From the NCBI GenBank assembly GCA_947396885.1, contig OX377201.1, positions 21,863,923-21,927,922 of the forward strand: a DNA stretch of 64,000 nucleotides, in the 5' to 3' direction. Under the pieces are notes generated by a model. It did no database searches, was not told where the DNA came from, and worked only from the letters and a program-made list of their open reading frames with translations. The DNA comes from Heligmosomoides polygyrus polygyrus (Eukaryota > Nematoda > Chromadorea > Rhabditida > Heligmosomidae). How positions within the stretch are numbered: the stretch's first letter is position 1; the number at the start of each line of letters is the position of its first letter. Of this stretch, positions 1 through 10,719 are shown one piece after another. The position numbers and the translations under genes were made by a program.

Positions 1-246
1 AAGATCTTTTATTTCTGCAGCCCCTACAATTTGTTGACCCTCGAAAAAATGAAATAAGAAGCTTTATTGTTGTTTCTACCTAGATGCAGCATTTCACTTT
101 TACCTCTGTTATGGCTGGACGATCACAGTGGTGATCGTGTGTAGCGCGCCCGTAGCCGGCTAGTAGAAAGCCGATGACCACCCACGTAGGCGCGGTGGTA
201 ATCCGCCAAGGCAGGTCAAAGTAACGACCGGCGGGAAAACGGGGCG

Positions 247-254
247 CATATAAG
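247..254 (+). promoter_or_regulatory. TATA-like box in 5' LTR
   Basis: CATATAAG inside an otherwise GC-rich stretch of the LTR and about 125 bp upstream of AATAAA. This is the expected place for the U3 promoter. The same box is present in the 3' LTR near 5040. Confidence 0.5.
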
Positions 255-373
255 GCCGCTGCCGAGACCCTCAGGGGTCGTCGTCGCAGGTCGCCGCCGA
301 GGAGTTCCAGCCGCCGCCAGCCTACCTCCATCGCATGCAGCCGTCGTCGTTGGAGTGGAAGCTGTATTCTACT

Positions 374-379
374 AATAAA
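374..379 (+). promoter_or_regulatory. Polyadenylation signal in LTR
   Basis: AATAAA within the LTR. The copy in the 3' LTR (about 5167) would end the genomic transcript. Confidence 0.5.
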
Positions 380-523
380 ACTGTATTATTCTCTGCTGGC
401 TCGTCACGCGGAAGTGAGGCTCTCTGTTAATACAGAGAGCAGTGAAAGAGACGTCAGAGGTCTAGTAGCAGTAGGAAGAGACCCCAGACGTCTAGTGAAG
501 GTTGTATCCTCAGGGATACAACA

Positions 524-541
524 GTGGCGATCAGGTGTGCC
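524..541 (+). other. Putative primer-binding site
   Basis: Sequence directly after the 5' LTR, one base and then TGGCGATCAGGTG. It starts with the TGG expected to pair with a tRNA CCA end. I could not assign the tRNA. Confidence 0.4.
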
Positions 542-649
542 ACTTCCCGCTACAGGAGCGGAAGTGAGGAAAGGACGCCTGAGCAAGACTTCGAGCAAGT
601 CTGAGGCTCTGAGAAAGAAGCCTAAAGAGAAGTACTGGGTTGATCTAAG

Positions 650-2431
650 ATGGATCCCCAGCTAGTCATGTCCATGTTCAAGGAGCTCATGGAGGAGCAA
701 AGAAAAATTGCTGAGAAGCAGCAAAAGGACATGTTGGACATGGTGCTCAGGCACGTGAGAGGAGCAGATGTGTTGAGCACGACTGGTGAAGCCATGTCGG
801 TGCCAAATGCAATGGCTGCATTGAGTAATCGGATCGACAGGTTCGTGTTCGATCCTGATGTGGACTCATGCTTCTCGAAGTGGTACTTAAGGTACAGAGC
901 AGTGTTTGTAGACGATGGAAAGCAGCTACCAGAGAGTGCGAGAGTGAGGCTTCTGTGTGAGAAACTTGATGCTGCATCCCTCGAGAAGTACCAGAGGCAG
1001 GTTTTGCCTAAAGAAGTCTCGGAAATCGGTTTCGAGGAAACCGTGAACACGCTGAAACAGCTGTTTGATGTGAAGACTTCAGAGTTCACGACCAGATACC
1101 AGTGTTTGAAGCTGGAAAAGAAAGAGTGCGAGGATTACCTCACGTATACTGGTCGTGTGAACGAAATGTGTGAGAAAGCGAAAATCCATGAGCTGGATTC
1201 GGACGGAATTAAGTGCCTTCTATGGATTTTTGGACTGAAGTCTCCAATGGAAGCCGAGATAAGGCAGAGACTCATTGCAGTCTTAGACAGGGAGTACAAG
1301 GCTGAAAGGAAAATGTCCCTGCAGGAATTGCATATGGAGTGTGAGAACTTCTTGAGTCTAAAGAGGGACAGTGAAACAATCGCTGGCAATGTGAAGGCTG
1401 TTGATATGGTAGCCAAGGAAGGGAAGAAAGCAATTCAGTGTTGGAATTGCGAAGGGAACCACTACGCCAGGGCATGTAAAGCGAAGTTGTGGTTCTGCAA
1501 GAACTGCAAGAAGACAGGGCACAAGGAGAAATTCTGCGATGTCGCGCAGCTGCGGAAAGATGCCGAGCTGAAGAGAACGGGACGGAGAAGCCGTCGTGGT
1601 AGCGACAACAGTAAAGCAGTAAAGCAGAATTCAGAACGACACGCGCGCACAGTCAAGATTTCGAGTGCGGCAGCTAGAGTGAATTCCACACGCGTGTATG
1701 TGGAAGCAGTCGTCAACGGTCACCCTGTAGAGTTCTTGCTCGACACTGGTTCGGATATAACGTTGATAAATGAGGGTGTTTTGAGGAAGATGGGCACTCC
1801 AACGCTCGAGAAAACGAACCTAGTGGTGAAGAATGCCAGTGGAACTCCAATGACGATTCGGGGAAAGCTGAGGTGCGAGTTCGAGATTAAGGGTGCGGTA
1901 TCAGAAGGATACGCCTATATGACACCTTACAACTCGCTAATGGGCCTCGAGTGGATTGAGAAGAATGAAGAAATGTCACATCATATGAGGATGATGGTGA
2001 CAGAAGTGAAGTTGGAGGACAGTGCGAACCTTGGAGAGGAGTTGAAGAAGACCTATCCAGAAGTGTTTGAGGAAGGTCTAGGACACTGCACAAAGGAGAA
2101 AGCTGAGCTTCAGGTTGTTGATGGTGCGCGTCCAGTGTTCCGAAGTTGCAGACCAGTCGCACACGCTGCTGTTGAAGCTGTTGATAAGGAACTTGACAGG
2201 CTTGTGGAAATGGGTGTGATTACACCGGTGAGCCACAGTGAGTGGGCTGCACCTATAGTGTGTGTGAAAAAGCAGAATGGGAAGTTGAGAGTATGCTCAG
2301 ACTTCTCAACTGGTCTGAACAAAGCGCTGCAGTCGTTTGATTATCCCTTGCCGGTGCCAGAGGACATATTCGCGTCCTTGAATGGTGGGACCGTGTTTTC
2401 ACAGATCGACCTGTCAGATGCCTACTTGTAA
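650..2431 (+). CDS. Gag, protease and start of reverse transcriptase (gypsy)
   Basis: 593 codons from ATG at 650 to TAA at 2429-2431. The N-terminal 260 residues are a Gag of the kind seen in nematode gypsy elements. Two zinc knuckles follow at residues about 264-295: the first is C-x2-C-x3-H-x4-C, one residue short of the usual spacing, and the second is a regular C-x2-C-x4-H-x4-C. The aspartic protease has its DTGSD motif at about residue 365 and a later GLEWI. The reverse transcriptase begins near residue 490. The frame stops immediately after SQIDLSDAYL, the motif that carries the first catalytic Asp. The following frame, starting directly at 2432, continues the same domain in the same phase, so this is a stop inside one polyprotein rather than a natural end. 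Confidence 0.9.
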   Translation: MDPQLVMSMFKELMEEQRKIAEKQQKDMLDMVLRHVRGADVLSTTGEAMSVPNAMAALSNRIDRFVFDPDVDSCFSKWYLRYRAVFVDDGKQLPESARVRLLCEKLDAASLEKYQRQVLPKEVSEIGFEETVNTLKQLFDVKTSEFTTRYQCLKLEKKECEDYLTYTGRVNEMCEKAKIHELDSDGIKCLLWIFGLKSPMEAEIRQRLIAVLDREYKAERKMSLQELHMECENFLSLKRDSETIAGNVKAVDMVAKEGKKAIQCWNCEGNHYARACKAKLWFCKNCKKTGHKEKFCDVAQLRKDAELKRTGRRSRRGSDNSKAVKQNSERHARTVKISSAAARVNSTRVYVEAVVNGHPVEFLLDTGSDITLINEGVLRKMGTPTLEKTNLVVKNASGTPMTIRGKLRCEFEIKGAVSEGYAYMTPYNSLMGLEWIEKNEEMSHHMRMMVTEVKLEDSANLGEELKKTYPEVFEEGLGHCTKEKAELQVVDGARPVFRSCRPVAHAAVEAVDKELDRLVEMGVITPVSHSEWAAPIVCVKKQNGKLRVCSDFSTGLNKALQSFDYPLPVPEDIFASLNGGTVFSQIDLSDAYL

Positions 2432-4477
2432 GTGGAGTTGTCGGAAGAGGCGAAGAAGAAGGTCGTGACAAACACGCACAGAGGATTGTTTCAGTATAAT
2501 CGGTTACCGTTTGGGATAAAGACTGCACCTGGAATTTTCCAGCAGATAATGAACAAGATGGTCTCTGGTTTGAGAGGTGTGACGTCATACCTGGATGACA
2601 TCTTGGTCTGTGGAAGAACTGTGCAGGAACACAAAGAAAACCTGCTAGCGTTGTTTGAGAGAATGGCTGAGTACGGTTTTAAGGTTCGATTGGAGAAATG
2701 TGCATTCTCGAAGCCAGAGATTCGGTACCTTGGTTTTATAGTAGACAAGGATGGCAGAAGACCGAATCCGGAGAAGATCCAAGCGATCAAGAGTATGGGT
2801 GAGCCAAAGAATGTTGCTCAACTGAGAGCATTTCTCGGCATGGTAACGTACTACTCATCGGTTATGCCAACGATCAAAGAGCTTCGAGGACCGTTAGATG
2901 CCTTGATGAAGAAAGATATGAAGTGGGAATGGAAGTCCCAGCAAGCCAAGGTATTCGAAAAGTTGAAGGCAGCATTGCATAGTGAGATGAATTTGGCTCA
3001 CTATGATCCCAAGCAGAAGATAGTAGTTGCAGCTGATGCGTGCGACTATGGTATCGGATGCGTTATTTCGCATAGATACCCAGACGGTTCAGAAAAGCCA
3101 ATAGCACATGCTTCAAGGTCGCTGTCGAGCGCAGAGAAGAACTATTCCCAGATTGAGAAGGAAGCGCTGGGACTAGTATTTGCAGTGAAGAAGTTCCACA
3201 AGTATGTGTATGGCAGGAAGTTCTTGTTGCTGACAGATCATAAACCGTTGTTAGCCAACTTTGGAAACAAGAAAAGAGTTCCAGTGTACTCCGCTAATCG
3301 TCTCATGAGGTGGGCTACGATACTGCTTGGTTATGACTTTGACACTGAATATGTCAACACGATGAAGTTTGGACAGGCAGATGGCTTGTCAAGGCTGATG
3401 CACACACATCGAGCTGCTGACGAAGACGTGGTGATCGCAGCTGTTGAGGGAGATGTGAGTTCAGTGCTGCAAGAATGCATCAGAAAGCTGCCAGTGGCTC
3501 ATGAAGATGTTGAGTCGTGTACGGAGCGAGATCCGTTGTTGAGAAAGATTATGGCATGTGTGAAAAGTGGAAGATGGCCAAAGGTGGACCCTAAGTTGAC
3601 ACCTTTTCACAACAGAAGAGAGACATTGTCCGTGGTTGGGAAGTGTCTTATGACAGGAGAAAGAGTGGTGATTCCTTCGAAGTTGCAAGGAGACGTTTTG
3701 AAGGAACTGCACGTTGGTCATCCTGGGATCGTGCGAATGAAAAAGTTGGCCCGAAGTTATGTGTACTGGCCCAAGGTTGACAAGGACTGTGAAGACGTGG
3801 TACGCAAGTGTGTACCACTAGAGACATGGCCAGCGCATACCCGTGTTTGGCAGAGACTTCATATAGATTTTGCTGGACCAATTCATGGTTCCTACTACAT
3901 GGTGGTGGTAGACGCGTTCAGCAAATGGCCAGAGATGTTCGAGATGGCAAATATCTCTGCAGGACGAACCGGGAAGGCCATGAAAAATCTGTTTGCGAGG
4001 TATGGGTTGCCGCAAACAATAGTTAGTGATAATGGCACACAGTTCGTGTCGGGACAGTTTAAAAGGATGTGCGAGGAAGGAGGAATTGAGCACATCAAGA
4101 CTGCCCCCTATCACCCCCAGTCTAATGGACAGGCGGAGCGCTTTGTTGATACGCTTAAGCGAGGTATCAAAAAGCTTAAAGGGGAGGAGAGGCCAACAGA
4201 AGAGACGCTCAACGTGCTGGTGCTTCAGGCGTACAGATCTACGCCAAACGCGTGCCTGAATGAGAGAACTCCGGCGGAAGTGTTTCTGGGGAGGAAGCTA
4301 AGGACACGTTTAAGCTTGGTGATTCCGATGGAAGAGGAATCAGAAGACCCGCTCGCGAAGGAAAGACGAGCTAAGATGAAACGGCAGTTCGAAAAGAGGC
4401 ATGGTGTGCTGCCCAAAGAGTTCGCTGTAGGCGATCACGTATACGTACAGAGATGGAAGGCACCACGATCTGTATAG
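2432..4477 (+). pseudogene. Reverse transcriptase (rest), RNase H and integrase
   Basis: Same phase as the preceding frame, separated only by the TAA at 2429-2431. The catalytic YLDD of reverse transcriptase is at 2588-2599. RNase H follows around 3020-3270 (motifs DACDYG and TDHKPL). Integrase has an N-terminal His-His-Cys region around 3710-3815 and a DD35E core: Asp codons at 3866 and 4028, Glu codon at 4136, with 35 residues between the last two. The zinc-finger region looks shortened: after VVRKC the text passes almost directly to the linker before the core, and the last Cys of the usual HHCC set is not seen. The frame stops at TAG 4475-4477 inside the integrase C-terminal domain and continues in phase beyond it. 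Confidence 0.88.
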
Positions 4478-4795
4478 ACGAAAGGCAAGGTAGTGAAACG
4501 CCTTGGTGCCGTCAACTATGAGGTCGAAGTTGACGGAAGAGCGATTCGCAAGCACGCGAATCAGATGCGACGTTGCGCCGATGAGCGAACTTGTCAGGAG
4601 GAAAGCTCTGCGCTCAAAACGTTGCTCGATGTTCTTGAATTGGACGACGCATGGAGGACGGAACCTGCTTGCTCAACGACCGCGGGTTCAACCAATCAAC
4701 GACGCGATGCGGACAGAGAACAACCACTACAACTACGACGTTCTACAAGGACCAGAAGACCAGTCCGACGCTATGGAGTAGACGACTTTTCTTAG
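4478..4795 (+). pseudogene. Integrase C-terminal tail of gypsy pol
   Basis: In phase with the two preceding segments; ends at TAG 4793-4795. The first residues (KGKVVKRLGAVNYEVEV) complete the small beta-barrel of the integrase C-terminal domain, so the stop at 4475 is a nonsense codon and not the true terminus. The rest is Arg- and Thr-rich and without recognised motifs. The whole gag-pol frame would be 1,381 residue positions including the two stops. No chromodomain was recognised. Confidence 0.8.
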
Positions 4796-4891
4796 TTAAT
4801 TGTTGACTGTTGTAGTTTTCATAGACTTCGTCTGTTAATTAAGTTCTCGTTAAGTAGTAGAAAAATATTTCGCTGTAATTATTCTCCTACT

Positions 4892-4899
4892 AGGGGAGG
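4892..4899 (+). other. Polypurine tract
   Basis: AGGGGAGG ends directly at the first base of the 3' LTR, the expected position for plus-strand priming. Confidence 0.75.
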
Positions 4900-5316
4900 T
4901 GTTATGGCTGGACGATCACAGTGGTGATCGTGTGTAGCGCGCCCGTAGCCGGCTAGTAGAAAGCCGATGACCACCCACGTAGGTGCGGTGGTAATCCGCC
5001 AAGGCAGGTCAAAGTAACGACCGGCGGGAAAACGGGGCGCATATAAGGCCGCTGCCGAGACCCTCAGGGGTCGTCGTCGCAGGTCGCCGCCGAGAAGTTC
5101 CAGCCGCCGCCAGCCTACCTCCATCGCATCCAGCCGTCGTCGTTGGAGTGGAAGCTGTATTCTACTAATAAAACTGTATTATTCTCTGCTGCCTCGTCAC
5201 GCGGAAGTGAGGCTCTCTGTTAATACAGAGAGCAGTGAAAGAGACCTCAGAGGTCTAGTAGCAGTAGGAAGAGATCCCAGAGGTCTAGTGAAGGTTGTAT
5301 CCTCAGGGATACAACA
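4900..5316 (+). repeat. 3' LTR of the gypsy element
   Basis: 417 bp, same length as the 5' LTR, seven substitutions from it. It is followed at once by the second ACCTC target copy (5317-5321). Confidence 0.95.
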
Positions 5317-5600
5317 ACCTCCAGCTAAAGGTAGCTGATGTGATTTAGCCCATTCAACTACTTCTAAAATTGTCGTTTGAATTTATAGTCTCTACAAGCA
5401 TTTTAATATCCTCGCCCAGTTATAATGAAATGATGACCCTCTTAATATTTCGTATCATTCAAAAGTATTGATTTATTCAGCGTGTCGCACGACATATATT
5501 AGCGGAACAATTACATGTAGCTTTATAGTTGGTAGGTCCAACATTTTCCGACTAGTATACAATACTAATAACAATACCAATATATAATATAACTAATATA

Positions 5601-5885
5601 AGGATAAAAGACGGCGTTACTCAATCCTTCTGGGATGCGCCAGCGCATTCTACTTCTACGGGATGTCGTGGAGGCGACATGAATGCGCATTTGGCCATAC
5701 AATGACTTGCGGTGGCCAGCCGATGAACAAGTCAGCGCTCTATCCTTCCCAGACAAGTCTGGTACCAATTCACCGACCCCGGAGGGATGGAAGGCTTAGT
5801 TGGCCTGGGCGGGAAATCCGAACCAAGAACTTGGTACCAGGTGCACGCGACAGTCGCGCCTCTTCCGACTGCGCTACACGCGCCC
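5601..5885 (-). mobile_element. SINE A, full-length copy
   Basis: Reads 5' to 3' on the minus strand. The tRNA-like head (GGGCGCGTGTAGCGCAGTCG, an A-box match, then a B-box-like GGTTCGGATTTCC) is at the 5885 end and a TTTATCC-type tail at the 5601 end. It is flanked by a 15-bp target duplication, 5586-5600 and 5886-5900, with one mismatch. It does not encode a protein. Related copies lie at 7.6, 8.9, 33.7, 35.0, 35.7, 59.3 and 62.6 kb. Confidence 0.85.
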
Positions 5886-5900
5886 AATATACCTAATATA

Positions 5901-7628
5901 CCAACAATAATACCAACATCAATTCTAATCAGTACGAACACATCTAAACTCTTCTTCTCAGTCGTATGATACAATTTACTGGATATCGGAAATCAAGTGC
6001 TGACCAAATGAATTTAATTGTTGGTATACATGAATCTAAATCATGGGCTCTTCTCAGCTAACAGATTTATGTCTTTCAGAAATAACATGCCATCCTTCCT
6101 TGTTTTACAGCTAATGGTAGAGTTATCATGTTTTTTTTGCTAATTGATTTTGGCGCTCTGTTATTGGCTTAAATAAAATAGTAAATAGACCGTCGACCAT
6201 ACATTTCACGACGTTGCGTTTATAGAGTCTATCACATCGCTGAAGTAACGACGGTGCCCTCTCTGAACTTTCTTTTAGATGCGGTAATCGAAAACAGTTT
6301 CGATTTTTGTGCCGCTCCAATTCCATCCATACAGATGACGCCGATTAATTTATTGGTTGTGTTGGTTTAGTGTTGGTTGTTCGATATTAAATGCTCAAAC
6401 GACCTTAAAGTTTTGGCCATTAAAAACTTTGGCTGAGAACGTTTGAACGACCCTATGGAAGACTTCAGATCAAGTGAGTACCTTTGCAGGTTGCGTCACA
6501 GCTCCCCTTACTTCTCGGTCTATTCCTCAATTAGTTCAACTTCAAAACGTTTTTGAACTGTAGCTCAGCTGCCCTAGTCGTTTGATCACTATGGAGGTCT
6601 TGAGATGTCAGGCTGCCATACGTAGCGGAACATTCATTGATAAAGCTTCAGAAATTTGGCCTCTTCAGAGTGGAGTGTTTCTCCAACGAGAATCAGGAGA
6701 AGAATAGGCCGTTTCAAATAGGAGCTCACCACTCCTTAATAGGAAAGGCACCAACTACTACAACTGTAAGGAGTATAACACTGAGAATGTCCAAGAAATA
6801 TATTGTGCGCGCAACTCACAAATTTCTTCACGAGGAAAATTTTTGCAGCAATAATTATGAGCCATCTTCCTTGCGCTTTTGATGGATGTCCTGTTGTGTA
6901 AATTCAAAATAGAATTCTTTATTGTTTAAAGTATTTTTCAATGGTGATCTGAATTTTACAATATTCCTAGGCGTCGTGAGCTATTTCGACGGCGTTTCGT
7001 TTATAAATCTGAAAAACGGTGCAGTTTCAGAGATATCACTGCTTCAGTTATGTTGAAGAAATGTCGTCTTATTCCTATTTCTTAATTAGTTACGCCGATC
7101 TACTGCTCGGATTTTTTTAACATCAGACAATGAGTCAGTCTCTCGCAGGAAATGCTGATTTTTCATTTACTTCCCAGTTCATGACATTGTTTAGGAAAAA
7201 ACGTTATCGAATACCTTCTTATTATTACGTGGAAGTAAAGTGCATGGCGCACCCACAAAAATATTATTAAGCAAGCGTCAACGCATGGTAGATGAACAGT
7301 TGAAACGTACGAGTCCCACTGTCGAACATAGTAGATCGCTGCTGCGATCTTCGCTGCTAGCATCGCTAAGGAGCACACTGCAATTAGGATCCAATCGAAT
7401 GCGTTGGTCTGAAGTTTTTTTCCAAATAAGGTGTAAGAGTCAAAACCCTTGCGAGGTGCAACATTCTTCTAAGCAATCTAGTTTTTCAACTCACGTGTGT
7501 TCTTTTGAGATTCGGTTTCCGTGGCTTTGAGACTACTAAAATAAACATCATTGGAATTTCAGAACACTTCAAAAACACCTCGCATAAATTTTTCCCATGA
7601 AGAACGAATATCTAATTCTACTATAATG
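5901..7628. other. Unassigned AT-rich stretch
   Basis: Only short open frames without recognised motifs. No terminal repeats, tRNA-like boxes or convincing splice structure were seen. Confidence 0.5.
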
Positions 7629-7846
7629 TAGGAATCGGGAAGCACCGTTGAAAGACTATCATGTGCACCGAAATCAAGGTTCCAGGTTTGGATTTTCCGG
7701 GCGAATCAAGCCTTCGTATTCTTCGGGGTTGGTGAGTTGGTACAATACTTGTCTTAGAAGGGAAAACGCAGCTTTGTTCATCGGCTGGTCACCGCAAGTC
7801 ATTGTATAGCCAAATACGCATTTGAACCGCCTCCACAACGTGAACA
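7629..7846 (+). mobile_element. SINE A, old diverged copy
   Basis: Recognisable from the head (AATCGGGAAGCACCG, where other copies have CAGTCGGAAGAGGCGCCG) through the middle (AATCAAGCCTTCGTA, CATCGGCTGGTCACCGCAAG) to the GCCTCCACAACG motif. The first bases of the head and the 3' tail are missing. Divergence from the other copies is high. Confidence 0.7.
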
Positions 7847-7866
7847 AGAACGGTGCTTCTATTTGC

Positions 7867-8583
7867 TGATTTGTCCTTTATTTATTTTAAGGTCATTAAA
7901 TTGGGACGTCTGACTTTTCCGTCCGAAATTTTACCGACAGCTCGGTTCTGTGGTTGGATTCTTTTGCTTGGTGTTACATGTCGTTTGGAAGAGGATGTCT
8001 TGCTGATTTCGAATATCAACAGCTAAACAAGAGGAAGGAGTTGTAGGCGAAGATGATATCATTTCTTTTTGGAATTTTACTGATATTCGACAGAAATCTG
8101 CATGAGCCAATAAATGCGACACAAGTTCTTATAAAGAACGACATTTTCTTTCGGCCGACATATAACACCGAGCAAAAAAGTCCTACCACAGAGCAGGAGC
8201 TGTCGGTAAAAAAAATCTTCTTCTTCGGACGTCCCAATTTGATGACCTAAAAATCAATAAAGGGCAAATGAGAAAATAGAACCAACACATATTCTTGTAT
8301 TACATTACATTTTCATTTTTCATTTTCTTCCAAATTCTATAAAAACTGCGCAAAAATTCAAGCCTAAGCGGACAGAACAAGTGCGCAGATGTCCACTTTT
8401 TCACTTTTCACTTCAACGACCTAAAAATTGACAAAATTCAAGATGAAAAATAAAATGCAATGCATGTTCAAATAGTGCAAATCATTCTCTTTCGAAAGCT
8501 GTATAGCGCCATGCAAGAGACCGCCGGCAAAATCCCCAATGAATCGTTGAAAAGAAACGGCGGGGACTTATGGGACAACCCAA
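7867..8583 (+). mobile_element. Mariner-type long-inverted-repeat MITE, truncated copy
   Basis: Related to the complete element at 28371-29299. The right end GGACTTATGGGACAACCCAA, followed by TA at 8584-8585, matches the right end there. An internal segment with AAATTGGGACGTC and its inverse ACGTCCCAATTT is also shared. The left terminal arm of the complete copy is missing, so this copy begins inside the element. No transposase is encoded. Confidence 0.65.
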
Positions 8584-8908
8584 TACTACATATAGCAGAG
8601 AAAAGAACTTCAGATCTAGGCACGTTGACGCCAATTTTTTCGTTTCTCATGAAATTTCCGCTCCGTCTCTTCGATGGATGTTATTGCAAACAGTTCGATT
8701 GATTTTGTTCACATCCATCCTCCTTGTCATCTTTGGCAATTTGTGATGGTTTTACTACTTTAGGATGAGTGAAATACGGTGTTAGGGCAGGAAAATGCAG
8801 CTGTAGGAAAAACTCTGTTCTGTATCCTTTTTCAATTACACAAAAATACATTTGCGCTCTGCCATCTCCAGGATGGCTCTTCACTGAAATACATCATATT
8901 GGGTAGAG

Positions 8909-9177
8909 GCTAAAGGACGACGTTGAGAAATCTCTTTGTCGACACGCCATGCATTCTATTTTTGCGGAATACCGAGGCTACGGTTTGGATGTGCATTCCG
9001 CCTGTAACTTCCAGCTGATGAACAAGTCAAGTGTTCGATCCTTCTCAAACAAGTCTGGTGCCAAATCGCCTATTCCGTAAGGATCGAAGATTTGGTTGAC
9101 CTGCGCGGAACCCGAACGAAAAACCCCCGAATCGGGGTAGAGGCAACAATCGGTGCCTCTTGCGCAAGTTACGCATT
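8909..9177 (-). mobile_element. SINE A, old diverged copy
   Basis: Minus-strand copy. The 3' tail side is near 8909 and the degraded tRNA-like head near 9177. Shared blocks include AGCTGATGAACAAGTCA, CAAACAAGTCTGGTGCCAA and TTGGTTGACCTG. Many substitutions; no target duplication was recognised. Confidence 0.65.
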
Positions 9178-9528
9178 ACAATGCATGATATATGAACAAT
9201 AAATAAATAACATAAAACCGTAGGCCAAAAAATACGAATAACCTACATCGTATAGAAAAGTAATCTGCGATTAGACATGCAACGGCTCTCTTTTTGTCGT
9301 TCTCGAGCTCGATTGGAAGAAGTTCAACGCCACCCAGTATACGCTGTAAAACATAAAGGTGATACTCAGATATATACTAAAAAAGCGTTATTTATAGATA
9401 AAATTTTAACACCTGTAAAGAAACTGCTACCTTCATCAGAAACCTGCTCAACCTACCCATTTCTTGGTAATGGAACACTACTCACTCCGATAAAAACAAT
9501 AAACGTAGGTATATGCATGTACATATTA
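9178..9528. other. Unassigned spacer before mariner
   Basis: AT-rich, with one 85-codon open frame (9277-9534) that has no recognised motif. Confidence 0.4.
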
Positions 9529-9530
9529 TA

Positions 9531-10717
9531 TTAGGTTGGGAAAAGCTTTCATTTTTTCAAAGATTTGTTACTTCGAAACTAAAAAGTCAAATCAATTGAG
9601 ATAATCTCCGTTTTGTTCCACTACCCTTTTCCAAAGACTGGGTAATTTCCTAATTGCTCTCGCATAAAGACTGCAGTTCTGGAATGGAACCCTTTGCTGA
9701 ATCTAATTTTTGAGGTTTTCGTCCGTTTCAAAATATTTCTCTCCAATTTCTTGCTTGGGAGCACGGAAGAGATGATAGTCGGTGGGGGGGGGGGGGGGAC
9801 GTCAGGGCTATACGGTGGATGTGGCGTTACCTCCTTTATTGCTTCTCTTGTGAGTCCTACAACATGTGGTTTTGCATTGTCATGAAGGATCATAATCTTT
9901 GACTTCTCAGGCCTATTCCTTGGAGAGCTGCGGCGACTTTGTGGAGTTGGCCACTGTACGTGGCAGCAGTGTCTCTCCACTTCTGAGAGTTTCCTCGTAA
10001 ATCACTCCTTTGATATCCCACCAAACACTGGAGAATCTTCTTTTTGTGAACACTGGGCTTGAGATCAGGCTTAAGGTTCTCTCCTTTTTGTGCCCATTGT
10101 GTAGTTTTTTTTCGGAGGTTGGCATGCATAACCCAGGACTCATCGCCTGTCAGAATCCCCGGCAGAAACGATTTTCTTTCGTATCTGGGCAGAAGGAAAG
10201 CAGCAATGGAGAGCCGCTGTCCTTTATGAGTTTCTGGCAGGGCATATGGAATCCAAGCTCCAAATTTCCTTGCAAAGCCACGATTTTGCAGATGGATTCC
10301 CTCTATCCTATGTGACACTTCGATCTTCTCTGCCAGTTGGCCGTGTCGTCTGCCTACTATCGGCACGAAGAAGATGGTGTAGTTTGTCGTCCAATTCATT
10401 GGCCTTCCTGACCTTGCTTTCTCCTCTATTGAATAATCTCCCTTTAAAAACTTTTCGAACCACTCATAACAGGTGCAATGAGTAATGGATCCCAAGCCAT
10501 ATATATCGTTAATGTGGTCGTCTGCCTGACTGTAGATCCTTTAATCAGTTCATGAAGAATGAAGTGCCGAAAATGGCCAGGGTCTTAACCTATGTCCGCG
10601 TGCGAACGGTAGACAAATGTAGGAGAATTACGAAATCAGCAATCAAAATTGGCTAGTGCGTTTTCAAGGAGAACAGTAAAAAAATTTCGATGTGTGAAGA
10701 GATTTTTTTCAGCCTAA
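9531..10717 (-). mobile_element. Mariner transposon, degraded copy 1
   Basis: 1,187 bp flanked by TA on both sides (9529-9530 and 10718-10719). Terminal inverted repeats begin TTAGGTTGGG on the left and, read inward from the right, TTAGGCTGAAAAAAATCTCT. The second copy at 52044-53307 has the same ends, and its transposase is a close relative. The coding strand is minus. Confidence 0.88.
9621..10495 (-). pseudogene. Mariner transposase (DD34D), broken
   Basis: Tc1/mariner transposase that would cut and paste the element at TA sites. Seen on the minus strand: helix-turn-helix part with CYEWFEKFLKGDYS and RSGRP, then QLAEKIEVSH, the WIPYAL motif (family WVPHEL), first catalytic Asp in TGDESW (10142-10144), second in LHDNAKPH (9879-9881), then PPYSPD. 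At that point a run of 15 G on the plus strand (9784-9798) inserts prolines and shifts the frame, separating the third catalytic Asp (TDYHLF in another frame). Further frameshifts occur in the RSGRP region and near 9980. The N-terminus upstream of 10495 is degraded. Not functional. Confidence 0.85.
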
Positions 10718-10719
10718 TA

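Larger units (their letters stand above)
107..523 (+). repeat. 5' LTR of the gypsy element
   Basis: 417 bp with TG...CA ends. It carries a TATA-like box (247-254) and an AATAAA (374-379), giving a plausible U3-R-U5 order. It differs from the 3' LTR at seven positions, scattered singly or in pairs, with no indel. Confidence 0.95.
107..5316 (+). mobile_element. Ty3/gypsy LTR retrotransposon, complete copy
   Basis: A 5,210-bp element with two 417-bp direct LTRs (107-523 and 4900-5316), both starting TGTT and ending AACA. It is flanked by a perfect 5-bp target duplication, ACCTC, at 102-106 and 5317-5321, so both insertion ends are intact. Between the LTRs lie a primer-binding region, one long gag-pol frame and a polypurine tract. 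Domain order is Gag, two zinc knuckles, aspartic protease, reverse transcriptase, RNase H, integrase. Integrase after RNase H is the Ty3/gypsy order rather than copia. The LTRs differ at seven positions by eye (about 98% identity), so the insertion is recent. Two in-frame stops make this copy defective unless they are read through. No env-like frame is seen. Confidence 0.95.

Noticed and set aside
414..665. 83-codon open frame across the 5' LTR end and gag leader
   Set aside because: It spans LTR, primer site and leader, has no motif, and overlaps the true gag start in another phase.
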